Assembly: GCA_016342285.1 (NCBI GenBank)
Contig: JAEINQ010000037.1
Coordinates: forward strand, 1-64,000
DNA from: Desulfobacterales bacterium
GTDB lineage: Bacteria > Desulfobacterota > Desulfobacteria > Desulfobacterales > JAEINQ01
Length of the DNA stretch: 64,000 nucleotides
Reading direction: 5' to 3'
Shown: positions 51,058-59,460 of the stretch, piece after piece
How positions within the stretch are numbered: the stretch's first letter is position 1
Layout of the letters: every line of letters starts with the position of its first letter
The notes under the pieces: model-generated
What the model was told of the DNA's origin: nothing
Databases searched by the model: none
The model's input: the letters and a program-made list of their open reading frames with translations, nothing else
Made by a program: the position numbers and the translations under genes

Positions 51058-52377
51058 ATGAGCACCGAAAACACCGTGACTTTCGATACCATGTCCGAGG
51101 CGGACCTCGAACCTGTTTTGGAAATCCTGCAGGGCAAAGATCCGGATACCATCGTCCAAAAGACCGGCATCACAAAAAAAAACCTTCTCCAGACCCGGGA
51201 CAATCTGTTGGCCCAATTTGAAAATGAGCGGGCCAAGGCAGCGGATGGATCGCAAAAAAAGATCGGCAGAAACGCCCCCTGCCCGTGCGGATCGGGGAAA
51301 AAATACAAGTATTGCTGCCTGGATCGGCATCAGGCGTCCGGCAATGTCGATCATACCGGCAAGGCGGACACGCACCCGACCGGAGAAAAAGAGCAGGCGA
51401 AGCTGATCCAGCGCATTGAAAAAGCATTCGGCCTGCTGCGTTCCGGCCGATATACCGAGGCTATGGCCCGGGTGTCAAAGCTGATCCCCCGGTACCCGAA
51501 TGAAGACAGGCTCCACGATATACTCGCCACCGGGCATCTATACGCCGGCGAATTCAATGCAGCAATCAAAATCTGCCGGAACCGGCTGGCAGTTGCCGAA
51601 TCGGAAAAAGCCTACTTTATCGAACATGGGAAATACCGTGATTCAGGAATCGACTCACCGGCCCTGTCTTATTACTACCCACCGCTGACCTGGCTCCAAA
51701 AACGATGGCTCGCCGTCAAGTCAAAAGATTATCGGACCCGGTATCCGTTCCAGAAAAACGCGGCAATCATCGAACGGGTCCACTTCCTTGAAACCGCCGA
51801 TGATGTGGCCCGGTTTCCGGAAACTCAGGCCCAGGGCCTCGAACGGCGGCGCTACGCATTGAAAGAGACGCTGGAATCCCTCAAAACCATGGGGCCCGAA
51901 GTGATACCGTATCTTCTCCCGGTGGCCGCGACATACGGTTGGGCCGGAATTTTTGTCCCTGAAATTTTATCGGCCTACCCCACCGTACAGGCCACCCAGG
52001 CCCTGATAGAAATCTCCATGTTCGGGTTTGCCTATACATCCGGCGCCAGCCTTCACTTTCTGGAAAAAAGAAAAGATGCCGTCATACCGGCCATTCAGGC
52101 GGCGTTTTCAAGTGACCGGGAATTCGATCCGATTAAAACCGGCATCGTATCGGTTCTTGGCAATATCAGAACGCCCGCCGCGTATGAATTGCTACTGGGC
52201 CTTCTCGCCCACGAGAGTCCTCACATCGTCAATTGGGCTGGCGATGCGCTGGGAAAATTCGGGGACGTCACGGCCCTGCCGACGATGGTGGCATCGAGTA
52301 AAAGGATCGGGGGAGAACGGATGATCGACGCCGCAATCGACCACCTGAAGGACCTGGCAAATACAGGGTCGATATAA
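51058..52377 (+). CDS. SEC-C motif protein with TPR/HEAT-like repeats
   Basis: Protein of 439 residues. After an N-terminal helical part comes a SEC-C zinc motif (GRNAPCPCGSGKKYKYCC, about residues 69-86), as found at the SecA C-terminus. Then follow a tetratricopeptide-like segment (GRYTEAMARVSKLIPRYPNE) and HEAT-like repeats near the C-terminus (LLAHESPHIVNWAGDALGKF). SEC-C domains bind zinc and often mediate protein contact. The ATG at 51058 follows AAAGGACATCT; the frame upstream to 50812 overlaps the 84-residue gene and is rejected. The physiological role is unknown. Confidence 0.78.
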   Translation: MSTENTVTFDTMSEADLEPVLEILQGKDPDTIVQKTGITKKNLLQTRDNLLAQFENERAKAADGSQKKIGRNAPCPCGSGKKYKYCCLDRHQASGNVDHTGKADTHPTGEKEQAKLIQRIEKAFGLLRSGRYTEAMARVSKLIPRYPNEDRLHDILATGHLYAGEFNAAIKICRNRLAVAESEKAYFIEHGKYRDSGIDSPALSYYYPPLTWLQKRWLAVKSKDYRTRYPFQKNAAIIERVHFLETADDVARFPETQAQGLERRRYALKETLESLKTMGPEVIPYLLPVAATYGWAGIFVPEILSAYPTVQATQALIEISMFGFAYTSGASLHFLEKRKDAVIPAIQAAFSSDREFDPIKTGIVSVLGNIRTPAAYELLLGLLAHESPHIVNWAGDALGKFGDVTALPTMVASSKRIGGERMIDAAIDHLKDLANTGSI

Positions 52378-52418
52378 AATTTTTGCCCCCCCCCCCTGTT
52401 TCCGATGCCCTGGAAGTT

Positions 52419-52679
52419 TCAGCTTTCTTCTACGAGTTTGGATTTAAATCCGGAAAATTGGGAGGACTTTCGGATGTATCGCCGGACACGATCCAGGGTC
52501 GCTTCATCCTGGCAGATGATCAGATGGCAATGGCACTCTCGCTGACATTTCTCGCAAAAATAATCTTCATCAAGGCCATTGCCACACGCGCAATAGGGAT
52601 GCATCACCAGCGTGCCATTTTCTAAGGCTGCTCGATAAAAATCGCTGGGGCTCGTTTCTTTTTCAACGATCCGGGTCAT
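52419..52679 (-). CDS. Small zinc-ribbon-like hypothetical protein
   Basis: Protein of 86 residues with a cysteine/histidine-rich core (CACGNG, then CEKCQRECHCH) that probably binds one or two zinc ions, followed by a basic C-terminal helix (RRYIRKSSQFSGFKSKL). AAAGGG stands 6 bases before the ATG at 52679. It converges with the SEC-C gene and lies beside another small zinc-finger gene (52845-53114). Function unknown. A C10-type homopolymer (52387-52396) lies between it and the SEC-C gene. Confidence 0.55.
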   Translation of the reverse strand: MTRIVEKETSPSDFYRAALENGTLVMHPYCACGNGLDEDYFCEKCQRECHCHLIICQDEATLDRVRRYIRKSSQFSGFKSKLVEES

Positions 52680-52844
52680 ATACCGCCCTTTCTCCTGAAA
52701 CAGGTTGATCGGATGCGTCCCAAGCCCGGCAATCCAAGTGGGTCGAGGTAAGCGATGATGGATACAAAATCGGGGCCATGCCATGAAGTTAGAAGTAATC
52801 TAAAAATTGATGGCCCTGTCAAAATCAAAGAAACGAGATATGCG

Positions 52845-53114
52845 ATGACCGACCCGAAAACCCCACACTGCCCTCATTGTGGCCGGGAAATGAAAAAATG
52901 GCGAGTGCCCATCGCCTCCACCTGGCCCAATGAATTCTTCTACGTATGTTTTAACGACAATTGCGCCTACTATGTCCAGGGATGGGAACGGATGTGGGAA
53001 AAACAGGCCACCCGTGCATCGTATCGCTGCCGCCTGGATCCCGATACCGGCAAGTTTGCGCCCCTGCCGGTTTGGTCAGCCGACGCCCTGAAAGACGATA
53101 TTATCGATGGGTGA
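52845..53114 (+). CDS. Small zinc-finger protein (ogr/Delta-like)
   Basis: Protein of 89 residues with a CPHCG motif and a later pair in YVCFNDNC, an arrangement like the ogr/Delta phage-type zinc finger. It then has an aromatic stretch (YYVQGWERMWEKQ) and a plain C-terminus. A single zinc site is likely. The ATG at 52845 has only a weak ribosome site (ACGAG). No phage genes are near, so the link to phage activators is at fold level only. Confidence 0.55.
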   Translation: MTDPKTPHCPHCGREMKKWRVPIASTWPNEFFYVCFNDNCAYYVQGWERMWEKQATRASYRCRLDPDTGKFAPLPVWSADALKDDIIDG

Positions 53115-53159
53115 TGCCGGTTCAAAGCCCAAGGTCGGCCGGGCCCTTCGAACGGGCCG

Positions 53160-53918
53160 TTACCCACAGGAGTGCGCCCTGATCTTAAACGTCATTTCGC
53201 CAAACAGGGAAAATTTCAGCCATCGATAGGCAAACGCCATCAAATCCATGTCTTCCACCCGGATACGCGCCAATAGAGCTTCATCGATGTCAAAGCGGTC
53301 GATAAACGAACTTTCAAAAATAAACTTCCTAAATCCGTCCGGGTCGAAGCAGGCCAAGTAAACCATCTGCAAATGCCGGCGGCTGAGCTTTTTAAAAATT
53401 TTCGGCGGCCGCCCGGTGGTGATATCCAGAAAACCGTCGTTCATGGTGTTGTACTCATCCAGACCTTGGTCTGTCAGCCACTCCTGAATCGTCCACTCTT
53501 TCTCTTCATTCCACCCGAGGCAATGGGATTCTTTCACCGTAAAATAAATCTCCCCCGACCGGCCGTTGGAGATCTTCGATGCGGCCCGTCCCAGGGGATA
53601 AAGCCGGCAGGCACCGGGTCTATCCTCATAGACGAGACAGCCTTGAGGACTCAAAAAGGGACATTGCCGGGTGTTATTGGTCCGCATCTGGAGTTTGACG
53701 ACCGGAAGCCCGGAAAGCCGATCGGCATAGACAACGGTATAGCGTTCCAGAAATTCCCCCGACAAGAGATGCAGTCTGTTTTTCAGGCGAATGATATCGT
53801 AGGACGTCAGCACCAGATCAAGGTCGGCGCAGCATCGGGTAAAGCAGGGCAGCGCCTTGTGGCAGGCAAACCGGAATTTTCGATCCGACAAGGGCTGCAT
53901 CACTGAAGCCCCGGTCAT
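53160..53918 (-). CDS. YkgJ-type cysteine-cluster protein 1
   Basis: Protein of 252 residues with the putative metal-chelating cysteine pattern. It shows ALPCFTRCCADL near the N-terminus, QCPFLSPQGCLVYEDRPGAC (the family signature CxxL...GC..Y..RP..C), and RLYPLGRAA. Members are thought to bind Fe-S or zinc; the role is open. It shares about a third of its residues with the neighbour at 53915-54718 by eye. The ATG at 53918 overlaps that gene's stop by ATGA, so it is translated as the third gene of the sigma54 regulator operon. Confidence 0.75.
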   Translation of the reverse strand: MTGASVMQPLSDRKFRFACHKALPCFTRCCADLDLVLTSYDIIRLKNRLHLLSGEFLERYTVVYADRLSGLPVVKLQMRTNNTRQCPFLSPQGCLVYEDRPGACRLYPLGRAASKISNGRSGEIYFTVKESHCLGWNEEKEWTIQEWLTDQGLDEYNTMNDGFLDITTGRPPKIFKKLSRRHLQMVYLACFDPDGFRKFIFESSFIDRFDIDEALLARIRVEDMDLMAFAYRWLKFSLFGEMTFKIRAHSCG

Positions 53919-54718
53919 TCAATCCCCATTTCTTGCTTTTGGGCCGCCATGACATCCGGTTTGACCCTAAGCACATGCTGGCCAAGAAGCCCGTATTCAA
54001 GCCACTGGATGGCAAACCGGTAAAGGGCCACATCGTCCGTTTTCATCTGTTCAATCGCCTCCGGACTAACTTCAAAGCGATCCAGAAATGTGCTTTCCAG
54101 CACAAACCGTCGGAAACGATCCAGGTCATAGCAGGCCATGTAATACATTTCCTGGATCTTTTTGTTCGTAATTTTTTCCTGGATCAACCGATCATTGGTG
54201 GTGATTTTCTTAAACAACGCCTCCATTTCATGGTAAACGGGTATCCCCTGTTGCCCGATCCAATCCGACAGTGACTGGATTTTGTCCGACACCAGCCCTC
54301 GGCAAAAATCAACATCCATCACCGAGTAATATGCCGTTCCGGCTTTTTCGGTAATTTTGGTGCTTTCGGGCTGCAAGGGATATATGCGACAGGCCCAGGG
54401 ACGGTCCGGATAAAGACGGCAGCCGCGGTTTGTCACAAAAGGGCAGGCTTTTTCGTCGTTCTCCAGCATCTTCAGGATGACGACCGGCAGACCGGTATCA
54501 CCGATCATGGTCACCGCATACGCGGCTAAAAAGTCTCCGGAAGACAGGTGCAGTGCATTTTTCATCCGGATAATATCATAGGGGGTCAGAAAGATGGTAA
54601 TATCCCGACAGCACCGGGTAAAACAGCCCAAACCGGGATGGCATTCGAACTGGAAAACATCTTCCGGCCCCAAAACGGTAAACCTTTTTTTTTCATTTGG
54701 CGCGACCATTCCCATCAT
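53915..54718 (-). CDS. YkgJ-type cysteine-cluster protein 2
   Basis: Protein of 267 residues with the same cysteine pattern as 53160-53918: GLGCFTRCCRDI, KACPFVTNRGCRLYPDRPWAC and RIYPLQP. The C-terminal 100 residues are helical and similar between the two. Both start with a histidine or cysteine-rich segment that could bind a metal. The ATG at 54718 overlaps the sigma54 regulator's stop by ATGA; the coupling fixes the start. The conserved pair may be controlled by, or signal to, the regulator. Confidence 0.78.
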   Translation of the reverse strand: MMGMVAPNEKKRFTVLGPEDVFQFECHPGLGCFTRCCRDITIFLTPYDIIRMKNALHLSSGDFLAAYAVTMIGDTGLPVVILKMLENDEKACPFVTNRGCRLYPDRPWACRIYPLQPESTKITEKAGTAYYSVMDVDFCRGLVSDKIQSLSDWIGQQGIPVYHEMEALFKKITTNDRLIQEKITNKKIQEMYYMACYDLDRFRRFVLESTFLDRFEVSPEAIEQMKTDDVALYRFAIQWLEYGLLGQHVLRVKPDVMAAQKQEMGIE

Positions 54719-56070
54719 TGGTTCGTCCTCGATAGATTCCCCTCCATACCGTACCTGACGATTTTGCGGCGGAGGGTATTTTTGTTGATTCCAAGCTCTC
54801 GGGCGGTTACCATTTTTTTCCAGTTGTTCTTCTTTAGCGTACTCAGGATCGCGTTCTTTTCTATTTCCTTCAGTGTCATGTTTTGGTTCGAAAAACCGGC
54901 GCCCGTTTCAAGTATCAGCCTGTCGGGCAAATGCCGTAAGCCGATCAAATCCGTCCGGCAAAGGACAACGGCGTGCTCCACCGCGTTTTCGAGTTCGCGA
55001 ACATTCCCGGGCCAATCATGGAGGATCAAAGCGGCCATCGCCTCTTGGGTAAAACCCAGTATTTTTTTCCCTTTTTCGCGGTTCAAACGCTTGATGAAAT
55101 AATCCGCCAACAGCGGAATATCCTCTTTTCGCTCCGCAAGCCGCGGCAGGGTCAGTTTCATGACGTTGATGCGAAAATACAGGTCCTCTCTGAAGGTTCT
55201 TTCCTCAACCATTCGATCCAAGTCGCGGTGCGAAGCGACAACGACCCGGGCATTGGTATTGGCGGGCCTGACGGCCCCCAGCGGTTCATATACCTTGTTT
55301 TCCAAAACACGCAACAAACGAACCTGCAGGGCATGGGAGATGTCCCCGATTTCGTCCAGAAAAATCGTTCCGTTCCGGGCGCGATCAAAACGCCCCGGCT
55401 TGTCCGTCCTGGCATCCGTGAAGGCCCCGGCTTTGTAGCCAAAAAGTTCCGACTCGATGAGGGTATCGGGAAGGGCACCGCAATTCACCGGAACAAACGG
55501 CCCGTTTTTTTGGGGGCTGTTGTTATGCACGGCCCTGGCAATCATTTCCTTTCCGGTGCCTGTGGCCCCTTCGATCAAGACGGTACATCCGCTGCCGGCA
55601 ATCAACTTAAGGTCCGAAAATATTTTAAGCATTTTTTGATTTTTGCTCACCATGTTTTCGAAAACACAATCCTTCTCAAAATCATTTTTCAGTCCACCGA
55701 GGCAGGACAACGCCCTGAATGTTTCGACGCCACCGAGCATGCGGCCTTTGGAATCCCTTAAAATCGAGGCATTTACCGATATGAGTGCAGGCTTTGAGCC
55801 CGGACGGACCATATAAACCGGCCTGTTGAAAACCGGTCTGTTTTCCACCAGGGCCTTTCGGAGCACACAATCCGTTTTGCAGACATTGGTGCTAAAAACA
55901 TCCAGACAGGGGCGGCCGATGGCTTCTTCCCTGGACACCCCGGTTATTTTTTCCGCTGCCCGGTTAAACGTGGTGATCCGCCACTTTAGATCAATGGTCA
56001 CAACGCCATCTTCAATACTGTCAAGTATGACAGGACAGGTTTCAGAAAACGTATCCCGGTGCTCTTCCAT
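54715..56070 (-). CDS. Sigma54-dependent regulator with a cysteine-containing PAS domain
   Basis: Enhancer-binding protein of 451 residues: an N-terminal PAS domain, an AAA+ domain with Walker A GATGTGKE (168-175) and Walker B GTIFLDEIGD, and a Fis-type helix-turn-helix at the C-terminus (ARELGINKNTLRRKI). The PAS domain has cysteines spaced CLDVFSTNVCKTDC, which could bind a metal or sense redox. The sigma54-contact loop reads GAFTDA instead of GAFTGA. ATG at 56070 is used; a TTG at 56094 would add 8 residues. It heads the operon with two YkgJ-type genes. Confidence 0.87.
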   Translation of the reverse strand: MEEHRDTFSETCPVILDSIEDGVVTIDLKWRITTFNRAAEKITGVSREEAIGRPCLDVFSTNVCKTDCVLRKALVENRPVFNRPVYMVRPGSKPALISVNASILRDSKGRMLGGVETFRALSCLGGLKNDFEKDCVFENMVSKNQKMLKIFSDLKLIAGSGCTVLIEGATGTGKEMIARAVHNNSPQKNGPFVPVNCGALPDTLIESELFGYKAGAFTDARTDKPGRFDRARNGTIFLDEIGDISHALQVRLLRVLENKVYEPLGAVRPANTNARVVVASHRDLDRMVEERTFREDLYFRINVMKLTLPRLAERKEDIPLLADYFIKRLNREKGKKILGFTQEAMAALILHDWPGNVRELENAVEHAVVLCRTDLIGLRHLPDRLILETGAGFSNQNMTLKEIEKNAILSTLKKNNWKKMVTARELGINKNTLRRKIVRYGMEGNLSRTNQ

Positions 56071-56117
56071 TTGCACACCAAAAGGGCAAGGCAAAAGGGT
56101 TTTGGTTCGGGCACTGT

Positions 56118-56432
56118 TTATAACAATACACCCTCCAGCGCATCCGAAATTTCGGATTCGGGCCGAAGCCCTACAAACCTCTGTATTTCTTTCCCATTCT
56201 TGAAAATTACCAGGGTAGGGATGCTATGAATTCCAAGATTTCGCGCGATATCCCGGTGATCATCGACACCTACGTTGACGACAGTGGCCCTTCCCTCAAA
56301 CTGGCTGGCGATTTTGGAAAGGATCGGTTCCTGGGCGCGGCAGGGTGCACACCAGGGTGCGTTGAAATCCACTATCGTCACGCCATCTCGAATCAAATCG
56401 TTAAATTCATTTTTGGACAACACACCGGACAT
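56118..56432 (-). CDS. Thioredoxin
   Basis: Thioredoxin of 104 residues with the active site FNAPWCAPCRAQEP and the later cis-proline region IPTLVIFKNG. It reduces disulfides in the cytoplasm. The longer frame to 56636 adds 68 residues without a signal peptide or family content; ATGs at 56432 and 56492 are the choices, and 56432 gives the standard family length. It lies 48 bp upstream of the sigma54 regulator operon on the same strand, so it may share the transcript and link thiol status to that system. Confidence 0.88.
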   Translation of the reverse strand: MSGVLSKNEFNDLIRDGVTIVDFNAPWCAPCRAQEPILSKIASQFEGRATVVNVGVDDHRDIARNLGIHSIPTLVIFKNGKEIQRFVGLRPESEISDALEGVLL

Positions 56433-56658
56433 TGTCCTTTTCCCCACTTTTTCTATCGCCAGCATTGGGTTTTTGAAAAACTCGGCATTCATTATCGTCG
56501 AAGTCAAAAGGCAACCCATGTCCGATGGATGGTCTGAACAGCCAAAAGGATGATCAAAATCGAATTCTATCTGGCATCCCGACGTTTTCCATACCCACAG
56601 AAGAAGCAAGGCGTGCGGAAATGAAATGATCGACACTCAAGGAACGGCAACCCCGTTG

Positions 56659-56976
56659 TCAGTTACCCAGGTTGTCGGCCACCGCATCCTTTTGGAGGTG
56701 TTCCTGCCACTTTTCACCCCAAAGATCGGGACTGGTCTCTTCAACCGGCAGTATGTATTCATAGGAAACCCCGATTTCATCGAAAATCTTTTTCACTTCC
56801 GCTTCATCCGGGGCCAGCCAAATACAAAACCGCCTTCCGCTGTCTTCATCAAAGTATGTTCGGATCCACTTTGCGCTCTCAACCTTGGCCAGTTCTCTCC
56901 AATTCGCCTGTACAACTTTGCAGTCGATACCCGGATTGTGATGAACCGCAATGTATTTATTGAATTTTGTCATCAT
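56659..56976 (-). CDS. DUF4242 family protein (nickel-responsive-like)
   Basis: Protein of 105 residues with the DUF4242 ferredoxin-like fold: IAVHHNPGI at the N-terminus, a WIRTYFDEDSGRRFCIWLAPDEAE core and EIGVSYEYILPV. Members such as the Streptomyces SCO4226 protein bind nickel; the activity here is unknown. AAGGAGG precedes the ATG pair at 56976. It lies upstream of thioredoxin on the same strand with a gap of 226 bp. Confidence 0.75.
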   Translation of the reverse strand: MMTKFNKYIAVHHNPGIDCKVVQANWRELAKVESAKWIRTYFDEDSGRRFCIWLAPDEAEVKKIFDEIGVSYEYILPVEETSPDLWGEKWQEHLQKDAVADNLGN

Positions 56977-57255
56977 GCGACCTCCTTCCCCTTTCATTGG
57001 TATTGGCTGATCATGCCAAACCATGTTAACGTATAAACCAATTGATCAGCGATCCGCTTATCCCATCTAAATGCAAAAGAAATACCAGATTGCCTTGGTT
57101 GTTCTGTCAAACGATGAAAAAACACAAATTTATTGCAACCATTTGTTATTCAATATAAAATTGCATTTAAGCGGGCATCAGGATGCCTTGACGCCACAGA
57201 AAAACGTGGATGAAATTGATGGGCAGCCAAAATACCCGCTATAAAGGTGCCGGCG

Positions 57256-57276
57256 GTGGCGCCACAGTAGCGCCAC
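57256..57276. promoter_or_regulatory. Inverted repeat before the second sigma54 activator
   Basis: GTGGCGC and GCGCCAC are separated by 7 bases, 42 bases before the activator start at 57318. It may be the binding site of that activator or of another regulator. No sigma54 consensus is visible nearby. Confidence 0.45.
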
Positions 57277-57317
57277 ACCGACACCCTGAAACCTGAATTC
57301 CCTGCGGCTATCGACAA

Positions 57318-58733
57318 ATGAACCCTAAAAAAATTTTGAACGATCAATTTGTCAAATTGTTGCTGGAATCTTTGGGCGATGGTGTTTTCACCCTTGATTC
57401 CGATGGGTTCATCACCTCATGGAATCCGGCCATGGTGCGGATCTCCGGATACGGGGTTGACGAGGCCATTGGCAAAAGCTGCGGCCTTATGAGCTTCAGC
57501 CAGTGTTTCGGGAAACAATGCCCCATCAATCCGAATAAATGCGGAATATTTGACAGCGGGAAAGTGGACCCAACCGAATGCTATCTGAAGCACAAGACCG
57601 GCCGTTCCGTACCGGTCATTAAAAACGCCCGGGTGATTCGAAAGCCGGATGGTTCCGTCATTGGTATCGTCGAGGCCGTCACTGACCTCACGGAACTGGA
57701 AAAAGCCCGAAAAAAAATGGCGGAAGACTCTCTCCGTTTGGGGAAATTATACCAGTTCGAAAATATTATCGGTAAAAGTCATGTGATGCAGCAGGTTTTT
57801 TCATCTATTAAAGCCGCGGCGGCCTGCAATGCAACCGTTTTGATTCAGGGTGAAAGTGGTACCGGAAAAGAACTGGTTGCCGGAGCCATTCATTTCGAAA
57901 GTGATCGCAAAAACAGCCGCATGATCACTGTAAATTGCAGTGCCCTGCCAGAATCTTTGCTGGAAAGCGAATTGTTCGGTCATATAAGAGGGGCGTTTAC
58001 AGGCGCATTACGGGACCGCAAGGGTCGATTCGAAGACGCTGACGGCGGTACGATTTTTTTGGACGAAATCGGTGAAATCAGCCCGCTGATTCAATTAAAA
58101 TTGCTGAGGGTATTGGAAGAACACAGTATCGAGCGGGTCGGTGAATCCAAAAGCCGGAAAATAAATATCCGCATTATCACGGCCACCAACCAGGACCTGT
58201 TTCAATTGGTCAATGCCGGGAATTTCCGCGAGGACCTATACTATCGGTTGAAGGTCTTTCCCATTTACCCGCCGCCGCTTCGGAAACGGAAGGAAGACAT
58301 TCCGCTTTTGGTGAATCACTTCATTGATGTCTTCAATCAAAAAGCGAAAAAACAGATCCGGGGAATTTCCCAATCGGCCATGCGCCTGTTCATGGATTAC
58401 GAATGGCCGGGCAACGTCAGGGAACTGGAAAATGCCTTGGAACATGCCTTTGTATTGTGCCAGGAGGACCAGATCGATCTGTTCGACATTCCGGTCGAAA
58501 TACGGCAGTTCGATTATTACCCCCGCACGCCGGACCCGCCCCCGCCGTGGACAAGAAAAAGCCAGCCGGCCCAGAAGCTAAGCCGCGAACTTTTGCTTCG
58601 ACTATTGACGGAATGCCAGTGGAATAAGGCCGAGGTTGCCAGACGCGTTGGCCTGAGCAGGGCGGCTATTTGGAAGTACATGAAAAAATATGATATTCCG
58701 CTTAAAGCATACCCCAACCAATTCCATGAGTAA
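57318..58733 (+). CDS. Sigma54-dependent regulator with a Cys-rich PAS domain
   Basis: Enhancer-binding protein of 471 residues. The N-terminal PAS domain (about 10-130) carries five cysteines (55, 63, 68, 75, 88: SCGLMSFSQC, CPINPNKC, TEC). The AAA+ domain has GESGTGKE (Walker A), a normal GAFTGA loop and LDEIGE (Walker B). The C-terminal HTH (NKAEVARRVGLSRAAIWKYM) binds DNA. It activates sigma54 promoters in response to a signal, perhaps redox or metal. No strong ribosome site is seen before 57318. The GNAT gene overlaps its stop by one base (TAATG). Confidence 0.87.
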   Translation: MNPKKILNDQFVKLLLESLGDGVFTLDSDGFITSWNPAMVRISGYGVDEAIGKSCGLMSFSQCFGKQCPINPNKCGIFDSGKVDPTECYLKHKTGRSVPVIKNARVIRKPDGSVIGIVEAVTDLTELEKARKKMAEDSLRLGKLYQFENIIGKSHVMQQVFSSIKAAAACNATVLIQGESGTGKELVAGAIHFESDRKNSRMITVNCSALPESLLESELFGHIRGAFTGALRDRKGRFEDADGGTIFLDEIGEISPLIQLKLLRVLEEHSIERVGESKSRKINIRIITATNQDLFQLVNAGNFREDLYYRLKVFPIYPPPLRKRKEDIPLLVNHFIDVFNQKAKKQIRGISQSAMRLFMDYEWPGNVRELENALEHAFVLCQEDQIDLFDIPVEIRQFDYYPRTPDPPPPWTRKSQPAQKLSRELLLRLLTECQWNKAEVARRVGLSRAAIWKYMKKYDIPLKAYPNQFHE

Positions 58734-59233
58734 TGGTAAACATCGCATCTGATACGACCGTCCGCATCCGACATGATTTCCGCCCCGGTGACGTGGGCGC
58801 CATTGTCTATCTTCACGGCACCCTCTATGCCGAAGAATACGGCTTCGACCACACCTTCGAGCCCTATGTGGCCATTCCGTTATCGGAATTCGTTCGGTCA
58901 AAGACCGGGCGTGAGAAAATCTGGATTGTCGAAAAGGGGGGAAAGGTGCAAGGGTCGCTGGCCATCGTCGCCTGCACAGAAAACCAGGCCCAGCTGCGGT
59001 GGCTGCTGCTGCACCCGGACCTTCGCGGCACCGGCATGGGAAAACAGCTGGTGGGCAAAGCCGTGGCCTTCTCCCGCGAGGCGGGCTACAAATCGGTCTT
59101 TTTGTGGACGGTACGGGGACTTGCGGCCGCTACTGAAATTTATCGGTCGGCCGGATTTACCCTCACGGAAACCAACCCCCACACCATCTGGGGTCGAGAA
59201 CTCACGGAAGAACGCTACGAACTGCCCCTCTGA
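58733..59233 (+). CDS. GNAT family N-acetyltransferase
   Basis: Protein of 166 residues with the GNAT acetyl-CoA loop LHPDLRGTGMGKQLV and the preceding strands. It transfers an acetyl group from acetyl-CoA to an amine; the acceptor is unknown. Its ATG overlaps the stop of the sigma54 activator gene by one base (TAATG), so it is translated with it. Repeat R1 begins 5 bases after its stop. Confidence 0.85.
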   Translation: MVNIASDTTVRIRHDFRPGDVGAIVYLHGTLYAEEYGFDHTFEPYVAIPLSEFVRSKTGREKIWIVEKGGKVQGSLAIVACTENQAQLRWLLLHPDLRGTGMGKQLVGKAVAFSREAGYKSVFLWTVRGLAAATEIYRSAGFTLTETNPHTIWGRELTEERYELPL

Positions 59234-59237
59234 CCCC

Positions 59238-59347
59238 GTAAGCATTCACAGGGCACCGCATCTGCTTTGTTCCCGGGCATTTGAAGTACGGAATAGTACG
59301 TCTGCATGCCCGGCGCCTCGCATCTACGGCCCCCTGTAACCGCTTAC
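59238..59347. repeat. Palindromic repeat family R1, copy 3
   Basis: A 110-bp palindrome, inverted relative to the other two copies. GTAAGCATTCACAGGG at the left pairs with CCCCTGTAACCGCTTAC at the right; inner parts are CCCGGGCATTTGAAGTAC and GTACGTCTGCATGCCCGG. It lies between the converging GNAT and rlmN genes. Confidence 0.85.
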
Positions 59348-59460
59348 AATGCGAGGGGTTGGATCTTCGTATCCTTTCAACCCCGTGAAGCGTTACAAAA
59401 AGAGGTATAAAGGTTGTTCAATCCGGAAGCTGAAATCCCCGGGCCAAAGCGCCTTCACAT

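Noticed and set aside
50545..51375. Minus-strand frame across the small protein and the start of the SEC-C gene
   Set aside because: Antisense shadow without motifs; the plus-strand genes have ribosome sites and family motifs.
52387..52396. C-homopolymer between the SEC-C and zinc-ribbon genes
   Set aside because: Could be phase variable, but it lies outside both coding regions after the stop codon, so no effect is evident.
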